From assembly GCA_038380435.1 (NCBI GenBank), contig JAWZYU010000020.1, positions 45,416,307 through 45,480,306 of the forward strand: DNA of 64,000 nt, in the 5' to 3' direction. Origin of the DNA: Ryuthela nishihirai. Its lineage: Eukaryota; Arthropoda; Arachnida; Araneae; Heptathelidae. The position numbers and the translations under genes are program-made. Below are positions 44,401-56,400 of this stretch, piece after piece; position 1 is the first letter of the stretch, and each line of letters starts with the position of its first letter. Under the pieces are notes generated by a model that worked only from the letters and a program-made list of their open reading frames with translations, was not told the DNA's origin and did not search any database.

Positions 44401-47400
44401 AAATAAAGGCCGATCAAAAAATCATGTATTTATACAGTTGCGCAAAATATATTGAGTGATAACTGAATTTTGATTACCCCACCCCACCCCATGCGAGAGA
44501 TTTTTATCTTTTAAATTACAATGTTTTTCTATCGTGAACATCATTTCATGTTGACCACTCATTTTGATTACCACACCCGTGTTATATCAATGGGATTCTA
44601 AGTCCGAAGCTCTAAAGCTTTTAAAATAATCGTTTTGTGGTAAAATATGACAAAATTTATAAAGGCCTCAGTCCAGTCTGTCAAAATATCCCTTTTTTTT
44701 CAACAACATTCCTTCACTATTTGAAGAGTTACGAAAGTTGGAACGTTTAACAACAGCAATGCTAGAGAGAAGAATTCACCTTTGCATCACATAGCGCTCT
44801 TGGCTACTGATCAAAAGGGTCCTGGGTTCGAGCCCGGGTACAGCATGCATGTTTGTGTTGTTTTCCTGCTAAGATATCGTTTTCCTCAGAGACCTTTTCT
44901 ATGACGTATTAAACTAACAGGTTCCTGTCAGACCTCTGTAGCCAACAGCTGCTTGATGGGTAACTTATTTTTTTATGAATCTGCAATGAGTTATCCGTTC
45001 ACCGTTTTGCTCCCCCCTGGTAAACACAGTTTCGCAACAGTCGAAGCGAGAGTTTTTTATCTTTTAAATTACAACGTTTTTCTATCGTGAACATCATTTC
45101 ATGTTTTGTTCCTACGTAGCTTGTTAGAATGCATTTAAACAATCACATTCGGATTAATATATTGTTCCGGATAATTATATTGTTCATAGCATGTTTTGAA
45201 ACAGGCTGAAAAGAATTCATGCTTATTATGAAGGCAGTGGTCATTTATTACATCTCTTATATAATTTTAATTATCTCACTTTATATCTTTCATCGAATAA
45301 AACCTGTCTGTTTAATAGAGTAGTTTCCATCTTTTTCTCAGATTCCGACCTGGGTATCTACATCTGAGTTCATGGAGAATAGCGACCCACCTTTCAAAAT
45401 TTCAACCCGTTCATCATGATGGTCTGAACTTCTTTGTTATGATATTATAATAAAAAAATATAATAAATACCCCCTCAAGCAGCTGCTTGCCACAGAGGTC
45501 TGACAGGAGCCTGTCAGTTTATATGCCACAGTAGAAGATCTGAGAGGATGGCAGGACCTCAGCAGAAAACAACACGAACATCCATGCCTTACCCGGGCTC
45601 GAACCCAGGTCCCGTTGATCAGTAGCCAAGCGCGCTAACCACTCGGCCACGGGACGGCTGTTATGATATTCTGGAGGAGAAACGATTTTATTAATAATGA
45701 TCAGTTAATATAAAATATGTTATTATATTAACTGCTCATTATTAATAAAATCGTTTCTCCTCCAGAATGATTAATTATTGATCATTTTTAGTTTCATGCA
45801 TTGCGAAACGACATTGGATAAAAGAATTTACATGAAAATCCAGAATGGAATCCAGAGCTCTACCCCTTAGTGTAATCAAGGCTTTGGATGCATCAATGGT
45901 TGCCACTAATGTATCGAAGGTCTTGGTAGGTTGCCACTAATGTATCGAAGGTCTTGGTCGGTGGTAGAGACATGATAGCGACACCTCTAATCTGATCTTT
46001 ACTAGCTCCCAAAGACTTAAAAAAAACACTAATATTCTCATATCTAATAAAATCCCTGTAAGAAACTAATTTATTCATCGAATTTAAATACTCAGTGAAT
46101 CTCCCATTTCAAATTATCATCATTACTAATACAAAAATAAATTAAATTTATTTTGATTATACCCCCTCAAGCAGCTGCTTGCCACAGAGGTCTGACAGGA
46201 GCCTGTCAGTTTATATGCCACAGTAGGAGATCTGAGAGGATGGCAGGACCTCAGCAGAAAAACGACACACACATCCATGCCTAATCCGGGGCTCGAACCC
46301 AGGTCCCTTAGATCAGTAGCCAAGCGTGCTAACCACTCGGCCACGGGACGGCAAATAAATACCCCCTCAAGCAGCTGCTTGCCACAGAGGTCTGACAGGA
46401 GCCTGTCAGTTTATATGCCACAGTAGAAGATCTGAGAGGATGGCAGGACCTCTGCAGAAAAACGACACATACATCCATGCCTTACCCTGGGCTCGAACCC
46501 AGGTCCCGTAGATCAGTAGACAAGCGCGCTAACCACTCGGCCACGGGACGGCTATTTTGATTATATATGTTAATAATTTTTTTGAACTTTTCCTGCACAG
46601 AAGACTTCTCTGCAAGATTTTCCTAAACTCGGCGAAATGCACCAGAAGTTGCCTGATAAACATCCAGCATTGGTCAATCGAAAAGATCCTATTCTTCATG
46701 ACAATGCTCGACTGCACGTTGCACAAATAACGCTCCAGAAGTTGAACGAATTAGGTTACGAATCCCTGCTCCATTCACCATATTCATATGATGCCAAAGA
46801 TTAACCATTTATTCAAGCATTTTGATAACTTTCTCCAGGAAAAAATCTTCAATAAAAGTGAGGCAGTAGAAAACGCCTTCAAAGAATTTATCAACTCCGA
46901 ATTTTTATCAGAAATGGTATAGATAACCTTGTTTCTAACTGGCAGAAATGTGTAGATTCTTATGATTTTTATTTTGATTAATGAAGTTTATTATGAGTAT
47001 GATTTGTTGAAGTTGAGGTTTAAAAATGGCCATTATTTTTGCACCAACCAAATACCAACAATTAATCCTCTTTTCTCATAAAGGGATCTACAATTTGCTT
47101 CCATGATGGGGCGGGGGTGGCTCAGTTGGTAGCGCGCCAGTCTCGTAATCTGCAGTTCCCAGGTTCGAGTCCCAGCTGGGTCAGCATTGAGATTTATCAC
47201 CGCAAAATTCCCCGCCCTGCCTACGTTCAGTAAGGGACACCGATGGGCTTGGAAAGGCCGCCGTCCGTCGGATGGGAGGTTAAGCCGTGGCCCCGTGTGC
47301 GGGAGAGCCATACCCTGTGCACGTTAAAGAACACGCTGGATGGCCTTGACGGGAGGCTACCATCTGTCTCCCAACAGCTGTTCCAGTGGGTCCCCTCTTC

Positions 47401-50400
47401 CAACCTCCTCTGAGCCTTCGGGGTCCATGTGACCAGACCATTTAGCCCATGGTGTGCAAAAAAGTGCCGCTCAGAGGTAAAACAACCCAACGTTAAAGAA
47501 CACGCTTGATGGCCTTGACGGGAGGCTACCATCTGTCTCCCAACAGCTGTTCCAGTGGGTCCCCTCTCCCATCCTTCTCTGAGCCTTCGGGGTCCATGTG
47601 ACCTGGCCATTTAGCCCATGGTGTGCAAAAAAGTGCCGCTCAGAGGTAAAACAACCCAACCCAAAGCTTCCATGATTATCGATCCAATCTATTTCTTCCT
47701 CCATTAAAACATCTGCTTTGCCTTTGCACAAAGAAAGCAAAGCCTACACTTGAATGCATTTGCATTTATGAAACAGAACTCCACCAAACACGTTTCGCAA
47801 TTGATTCTCTCCATGTTAGGCATGCCGCGTCGATTGCACCATTCTATTGTTCTTCCATAATCGGCATATCCGTAACATCACAAAGCAAATTTTTGCTGCT
47901 TTTACTTCACCTTCTGAAAGAAAGTTCTCCTGCATATTTGAACCGCAAAAAAAACTTCTCAGAGTGTGCGATGCGAGGCCAAAGCAAAAAAAAAACTTCC
48001 AAACCACACACAATAACTGGCTGTGGCCTAAAAATGACCTTGTTATTTTCTTTGAATAAAATGACAGCTGCTTCCTGGTACCGCCTTCATGGTCCAAGCA
48101 ATTGTTACTCTCTTTTCATTCTCTACTTCCCTTATACCAGTGAAGCAGCACATTTAAAAGTGATCTCACGTAATTGAATGTTTTCCAAAAGGCGCCTACA
48201 CAATTCCTTTCTATCGCCTGGAGATGCCTTCGCGTTTGGGAATCACCTAATATGTCAGTTTTCAGACATCAAGTTGGGTTGTTTTGTGGGCAAAATATGG
48301 ACTAAATGGACAGATCACAAGGACCCCGAGGGCTCAGAGAAGGTTGGAGGAAAGAGGACGGACACTCGACAGCTGTTAGCTGGAAGTATTCCATCAAGAC
48401 CATCTTGCGTGTTCTTTAACGTGAACAGGGTAAGTCTTTTGGCACACGGTGCCGCAGCATAACGTCCAATCTGATGGACGACTGTCTTTCCAAGCCCGTT
48501 GGTGTCCCCTGCTGAGCAAGAGCATGATGGGGGTTTAACGGAGATAAAATCTCAAAGCTGGAACAGGTGGGATTCGAACCTGGGAACTGTAGATTTCGAG
48601 CCTTGCTCGCTACTGACTGAGCTATTCATTATTCTATTCAAAATTTCTTATTAATATACCACTCACTTTAATTCAGCAATATTTTTAAAAAATTATTTTA
48701 AAATTTCACAATTTCAAACTAAGAGGACAAAATTATTAAAAGGGCCGGAGTACAACCTCATTTTCGGATCGGCATGTGCTGATTTGCATATTTCGTGACA
48801 AATATACGTTACTCATATTTCTTTTGCACTTTTTTTTACTATTGCGTCATATTCTAATGTACTACCATACCAAATAATCATTGTTTTTCAACTCCCAGTT
48901 TGCATAATATTACAAAATATATTTCGCAGTTTCTACTTTAGCATAGGAGTGTGTTTTTCCATTGGCAAGGGGGTGGCTCAGTCGGTAGCGCGCCAGGCTC
49001 GTAATCTGTAGTTCCCAGGTTCGAGTCCCAGCTGGGTCAGCGTTGAGCTTTATCTCCGCAAAATTCCCTGCCCTGCCCACGGTCAGTAGCGGACACCGAT
49101 GGGCTTGGAAAGGCCGCCGTCCGTCGGATGGGACGTTAAGCCGTACCCCGTGTGCGGGAAAGCCATACCCTGTGCACATTAAAGAACACGCTGGATGGCC
49201 TTGACGGGATACCATCTGTCTCCCAACAGCTGTTCCAGTGGGTCCCCTCCCACAACCTTCTCTGAGCCTTCGGGATCCATGTGACCTGGCCATTTAGCCC
49301 ATGGTGTGCAAAAAAGTGCCGCTCAGAGGTAAAAACAACCCATTGTCATTCTATTGTAGTTGATAAATGAGAAACCAGTCGTCGTTGTTGAGTCAGTGTC
49401 TACTGCTACAGTCAACAGCTTCCTTCCGCAACTCTGCAGTCTGATATACGTACAAACTTTTCAAGTTTCGTTTCATAATATTCTTCCTTTTTTCTGAATG
49501 TTTAATAGATTTTAATTAGAGAAAAATGATAGTCTTAATAAAAGTTTCATGTTCCAAGACATTTCCTGCAATCAATTCATACCTTCAGAATTCCTGCGGA
49601 ATAATGGAATTACAACAAAACCAACCTGCACGCCACATTGTCGAGAGACCTGCTGTTGCTAGGCAACTGAGTTTCGCATCTTTTCAAATCCTCCCTCTGG
49701 AAACATGCATTGGCCCACCAGTCTGAAAAACAGAAACAGAAAATAATTCACTCTTGATGAAAATCGCACGTTAAAACTTTACAAATAACATTCCATTACA
49801 ATAGAGTAGTAGATATACCAACTTAAAAGGTTACAAAAAAAAAGTAAAAGTTAGGTTGTTTTTATCTCTGAAGTGTACTTTTTTGCACACAGTGATCTAA
49901 ACGGCAACATCACAAGGTCTTCAAAAGCTCAGAGAAGGTTCGGGTAGGGGACCCACTGGGTAGCTATTAGGAGACAGTTGGTAGCTTCCCGTCAAAGCTA
50001 TCCAGTGTGTCTTTAATGTGCGCAGGGTTATGGATCTCCCGCACCCCCGGGACCACAGCCTTACGTTCCATCCCACGGATGGTGGCCTTTCCAAGCTCAT
50101 CGATGTCCGCTAGTGACCGAGGCCAAAGTGGAGGTTTAGCGAATAAAAATCTCTAGCACAGTTGAGACTCAAACCTGGGAAATGAAGATTACGAGCCTGA
50201 TGCGCACCGATTAAGACATCTCCGTTCCAAAAATAAAAATAATATACATACATTAAGAACTTTGTATTTATTACAAAATGAAAAAATATTGTTTAGCTCT
50301 AAGTTTGTCGGAAATTCTTTCTTACTAACCGTAACCTAATGGTTAGCGCGCTTGCTGCTGATCTAAGGGACCTGGAGTCGAGCCCCGGGTAGGGCATGGA

Positions 50401-53400
50401 TGTATGTGTCGTTTTTCTGCTGAGGTCTCGCCATCCTCACAGACCTTCTACTATGGCATATAAACTGACAGGCTCCTGTCAGACCTCTGTGGCAAGCAGC
50501 TGCTTGATGGGGTATTTATTTATTTATTTTATTAACCTTAACATTCAAGGCATTGAAACCTGAGGATTGTCTACATAATTTACTTATCCTGAAGCACTTA
50601 CGTATGCATGGCCCTCCATGATCCACGTACGTCAACAAATCCTGAGACAACTAAAAACAACGAAGTCGGCCAATTTGTTCTCCAGACATCTCTATCATGG
50701 GCAATGATTGTTACTTTTGGCCACTGAAGAACAAGGATTTCAGATATCTTTCAGAGGAAAGAAGGCATCCTGCCAACTGAACCAAGTCTGTCAGTAATGC
50801 TGTTCTTCCCACAAGAACATCAGGATTTGCAATTGCATGTATTGCAATTACAATGCACAACCACTATCGAAGGTGCGGTAGTAATATTCTACAGCATCTT
50901 GAATACAGTCCACAGCTTTCCAGTTGGAGTCACATTGAGATAGTCACATCACTTCACTGACTTGTATGTCTCTAATTAGTGATCTGGCAACCTTCGTGTC
51001 ACGTGACACGAAGGTTGCCAGATCACTAATTTCTAAAACAAATCGTTGCCAGATATTTTTTCTGAATTCTGTAATCAACCATAGCGTTTGGATACTTTTT
51101 TGAGCAACTGTAGGTGGTCATATTATTTTGATACTAGATCGTGTGGTCTCACTCACGGAAATATTGAGCGTGTGCAGTTACCGTTCACAGCAAACTGGAG
51201 CGTGTGCAGTAACTGCACACGCTCCAGTTGCTGTGAACGGTAACTGGAGCGTGTACAGTTGCTGTACACGCTCCAGATATTTTTCCTGAATTCTGTAATC
51301 ACGTGACACGAAGGTTGCCAGATCACTGATTTCTAAAAAAAATCGTTGCCAGATATTTTTTCTGAATTCTGCAATCAACCCTAGTGTTCGGATACTTTTT
51401 TGAGCGACTGTACTCTTAAACATTACTCCTTAATTTATTGTCTTCGTCAGAAGCAATTTAACCCACTATTGCATCAAGGATTTCAATTGCAGTCCTCCGA
51501 GGTTCTCCTCAGAAGTAAATGAAAATATTCCGTTTGTTGTGTTGGAATGAAAAACAATTGTCCTCAATAATAGCCACATACTAACTTCCAAACTTATCAC
51601 AGAAGCTCCCTAGATATCTCCATGTCTTCCAGATGATGTCGCTGTTTGAGTCTTGCTCGTCCTCTCTCAAGCACATCGCCGTCTGCCCCACCACACAGTC
51701 CATATCTTCTCGGAGGGTTCTAGAAAGCGGAAATGAAAAAATCAATTACCGTTTTGCTTTAGGAGATAACTGAAAAGAATTTTTTTTTAGTCATTTTGGT
51801 ACAGTCGCTCAAAAAAGTATCCGAACACTATGGCTGATTACAGAATTGAGAAAAAATACCTGGCACAGAAAAAATATCTGGCAACCTCCGTGTCACGTGA
51901 CACGGAGGTTGCCAGATCAGTAATTTCTAAAGAAATCGTTGCCAGATATTTTTTCTGAATTCTGTAATCATCCATAGTGTTCGGATACTTTTTTGAGCGA
52001 CTGTATTAATGTAATATTATTATTCGCATTTTTCATATCCTAGGGTAATTTGAATTTACATCGCTGGAGGGCACTAAATATGAAAAAGGCGAAACATTTA
52101 AAAATATTGAAAGTGATCTGTTTACAAAAGAGTGTCAAAAGAAATTGCACTGACAGCAACAATCCGTCCCTTTTGTTACCGGGATATGAGAAAAGCATCT
52201 TTTTCGTTTTAAGGAATAAAACGGAAATACTTTCTATGTTGTATAAATGTTACCGCTTTTGCTCGAAAGCCGTTAATGTGCACATTACCTAGCTAATCTG
52301 CAGATTAACTGATTTGCTCCGTTAACGTGCGGAATCAAGAGTTTTCCGCATTTTACCTAGGTAATGTGCACATTAACGGCTTCCGTATCGTTAAAGTTCA
52401 AAAGTTTGTTTCTCTCATAGTGGTGAATCTCTTAAATATGAATCTTCGTGTCACGTGATTCACTCGTCCGCATTATAAAAAACGCCCCGGATGAGCGGAG
52501 GCCAAGTGAGAACGAATCGGTAAAGTGATTTATTCTTGATAACGAATCACTAAAATGATTCGTTCTCACTTGGCCTGCTCATTTTGGGGGCGTTTTTTAT
52601 AATTCGGACGACTGATTCATGTTGACAGAGGGATGACCCTGGTTTCAACTCTACTCTCGGACACTAGATAAATAACATTATGTTAATTTAAGCGTACAGA
52701 AACGTTCCTGTTGTTCCAGCAAAGACCTTATTTTCACTTTAACGAGTGCCTAGTAGGTAATGTGCAGATTATCCAGGTAATTTGCAGATTACCTAGGTAA
52801 TTTGAGAAATGAAACAATTTTCCGCACGTTAACGGATCACCCTAGTTAATCTGCACAATACCTAGATAATCTGTAGAATAACTGATTTCTCCACTTTAGC
52901 GGTAATATAAATACAGTTACGACAAATGAACGTGCAACAATGGCTTGTGACAGATGCATCATAAAACGCTCGCCTATGCTTAGCGTGACGATTTACGTTA
53001 TCAACTGTTGAGAACGAGGATGCTTTGAAATAATAAGAATTGTGAAAGAAAGCAAAAAGATATAGTGGAGTAGTAAAAAGAAGAAGGATATAGTGTATTA
53101 AATTAGTGTTGTGTAATGCTATGTAAAAAGACTGCTCTTATTCGATTTAAGATGAAGTCTAGTTTCGGTGGAGAAAAAGGAATTAACCGTAAAGTTTGTT
53201 ATTGGGTCCTATCAGAGGAGATCAATGTTAAACATTTCACTTGTATAAGGTATAAAGTATTGTTAAGGTTAATTAGTGTCACAATTGAGATTCAATACAA
53301 AGGTTGGGTTGGGTTGTTTTACCTCTGAGCGGCACTTTTTTGCACACAATGGGCTAAATGGCCAGGTCACATGGACCCCGAAGGCTCAGAGAAGGTTGGG

Positions 53401-56400
53401 GGAGGGGACCCACTGGAACAGCTATTGGGAGACAGATGGTAGCCTCCCGTCAAGGCCATCCAGCGTGTTCTTTAACGTGCACAGGGTATGGCTCTCCCGC
53501 ACATGGGGCCACGGCTTAACGTCCCATCCGACGGACGGCGGTCTTTCCAAGCCCATCGGTGTCCCCTACTGACCATGGGCAGGGCGGAGAATTTTTGTCT
53601 TTATGCTAAGAGGAATAGAAATATTTTTGTTTAGATAAAATTGATTAATTTATAATAATTTTGTGTCATTGTAATAAATCACATCATTCATACTTTAGTA
53701 GTATACATATATGCTATTTATGAACTCACGCTAAGCTTTCATCTCTTTGAATTCATATCAATACTAATAAAATATTGCTTGTTTGCATTTTCTTATCAAC
53801 TATTTCTTGGAATAAAAACTTTCAAAAAGTGCTAAAGGCGTAAAAGGAAAACTTTCTTTTTCTGTTTGAAAAAGAGATTCCGACATGCGCCAGAGTCGAT
53901 AAACAGGTTCAAGTTTAACCACCCATTTCGTGCACTCAACAAATTATTTCAAAGCAAATAGACCTTAAAAACAATTCTGTTTTATTGATGGGTAGCTGTT
54001 TCAGCAAAATTCTTAGATGTTCAAAACAGTGAACTAGAGTAACGACTCACTTTAAGAAAGGTAATAATCCTCTAACACAGTGGTTCTCAAACTTTTATGC
54101 TTCACTTACCCCCTGGAAACGTGCATGTAACTGGCGTATACCCCTTATATAGATAGATAAAACTATAGTTATAATATAATAATGCCAACTTTGCTACTTT
54201 GTTACTAGATATTGCGACTTTTGAGCTGTCACAGCGTACTCCAAAAATTTTTCCGCGTACCCCACGTTGAGAACCCCTGCTCTAACAGATAAATTAATTA
54301 TTTTTTTTTAAATGCTAAAAAAGCAGAACAGAAATGTCTAATTTATCCGAACCTTCCAATATGATTTCTGCATAAAATCACTGGAGAACAATGCTGTCCT
54401 TAAGTATCTTACGGAGGAAAACAAAAGTGTTTTGATGGCGATAGTGTGAAAAAAAAAGATAAAAATAACTGAAAATAATAAAAAAAATTCAAATTTCGTG
54501 AAATGATAATAAAGAAAATTAAGAATTGTCCAATTTTGTCGTATATAGTCATTTTATTTTATAGCAAAAATGTATCCAAAAAGTATTCAGCGATCAATAA
54601 ATGTTTTCCTCCTGGTCGGAAACAAAAGGTCTCTAAAGTTGACAACATGTTCCTCAATATCTGCACCTAACTCACAGAATCGTGAATCTCGCTATTTTTA
54701 ATCCTCATTAGTTTGCCACTTAAACCGCTAAAAGACACTTAAAATCTTCATAAAATAAATGACACTACATGAAGAAATAATGATCGAAAATTAAATAAAT
54801 AACGGCAGCGTTTACAAGGGACTTACGCCCTCCTACACACCGTTACATCACTTCCTGTTGATCTGTAAGCAACAATTCTGAGGTTCACCGTTTGTTATGA
54901 CCGTACATATGAAAGCAAACGTTTCTGTTAGTGTTACGTTATCACTCCACCGACGATATGAATCAGCAATCGGAGTCATCTATTGTTTAACTTTCGCTTT
55001 TCCTGTTTCGTCTACCGGTTGCCGTGATGACAGAGAAACCGGAAGAGACATTATTTTATTTATCAATAGCGAAGTACTCGCACAATAAGAAGAGAAATGT
55101 TAATCGCTGCTTTGTGTGATTGAAGGTCACCTTGGATGTCTATCGCCACACAGGAAGTAGAGAAATAATGCTGCTTCTGGTGTTTGTAGAGCAAGTGTGA
55201 AAGAATTCGAATTGCTTTTTGGTAAATATAAATCAGAGTTGGGTTGTTTTACCTCTGAGCGGCACTTTTTTCACACCATGAGCTAAATGGCCAGGTTACA
55301 TGGACCCCGAAGGCTCAGAGAAGGTTGGGGGAGAGCTACTACTTGGAAGCATTGGAACAGCTGTTGGGAGACAGATGGTAGCCCCCGTCAAGGCCATCCA
55401 GCGTGTTCTTTAACGTGCACAGGGTATGTCTCTCCCGGACACGGGCCACGGTTTAACTTCCCATCCGACGGACGGCGGCCTTTCCAAGCCCATCGGTGTC
55501 CCCTACTGACCGTGGAATTGTTATTAAAATTAATATGTTACTACAGAGTTCAAATTTTTTACTACAATAAAATTCAGAATTAAATTCTTTTTAATTTGGT
55601 ATATAACATGAAACCTTTCATTAATGCACTCATATCCTAGAAGAGCATCACTAGCATGTCTGCTGAGCAGCAGACCCACGCCTTGGTGATGCTTTAAATC
55701 CTCCCTCCCTGTAAAGAGAAATTTAAAGTTATTTTTAAGTATCTCACCTTTACCTATCCATCTGGTCTCTTGCAAGCCTAGAATATCTAGGTTATAGTGC
55801 TGGAATTCCTGCGTGAGGACATCAAAAGAATAATCTCTATGTACTGTCCTCAGACCTAATAGGAAGGATACAGAGAGCTTAATAAACGTGTAAAGGATCA
55901 GTTAACTACTAATAAGAATCTTTGGCTTGATGGCTTGGCTGACAAAGCTAAGGAAGCAGTTAGACAGCACAACCGCAGAGAGCTGGTACCAGATAGTTAA
56001 TGTTTTATGTGTTAGAAAACGGGCAGGCATACAAGGATTGAAGGATAAACAAGGTAAGGTTATAGAAGGTGAGGATTCTGTCATGGCTAGGTGGGCTGAG
56101 CATTTCAGTGATGTTCTAAACAATGTGGTTAGTTCTACTCCCATTGTTTGCAATGATGATAGATGCATTGGTGGATTTAATGTTGGCCCTATAACACAAT
56201 CTGAAGTTAGTCTGGCTATTTCTAAACTTAAACTTCATAAATCCCCAGGGGTAGATGAAATTACTACAGAAATGCTCAGAGCTGGGAATGTTTCGGTTAC
56301 CACTTTGATGACTGAAATTTTGAATATCTTTTATAATAAAGGCATGGTTCCTAAGGATTTTACCAGAGCTATTATTATCCCTATTTTTAAAAAAGGTGAT

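Larger units (their letters stand above)
41040..44426 (+). mobile_element. Jockey-like LINE with RNase H domain, internally deleted, carrying nested insertions
   Basis: An ORF1-like region starts at 41294 ([18 protein letters not shown]), is broken by stops and ends with [14 protein letters not shown]. It then jumps straight into the RT domain ([16 protein letters not shown] from 42000), so the endonuclease and early RT are missing. The catalytic box reads FADN where YADD is usual. The RNase H domain is recognisable by IYTDGS, TQAEL, YTDSK and [17 protein letters not shown]. The 3' end carries AATAAAGGCCGATC. Multiple stops show that it is dead. It lies on the + strand inside a Gene B intron. 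Confidence 0.85.

Noticed and set aside
47816..48177. Overlapping frames on both strands near 47.8-48.2 kb
   Set aside because: No domain, no paralogue and no splice context; they look like chance frames.
54080..54290. hAT-like element ends (CAGTGGTTCTCAAACTTT and inverse)
   Set aside because: Suggestive terminal words only, with no transposase, and target duplication not established. Kept as a remark in the intron entry rather than a feature of its own.
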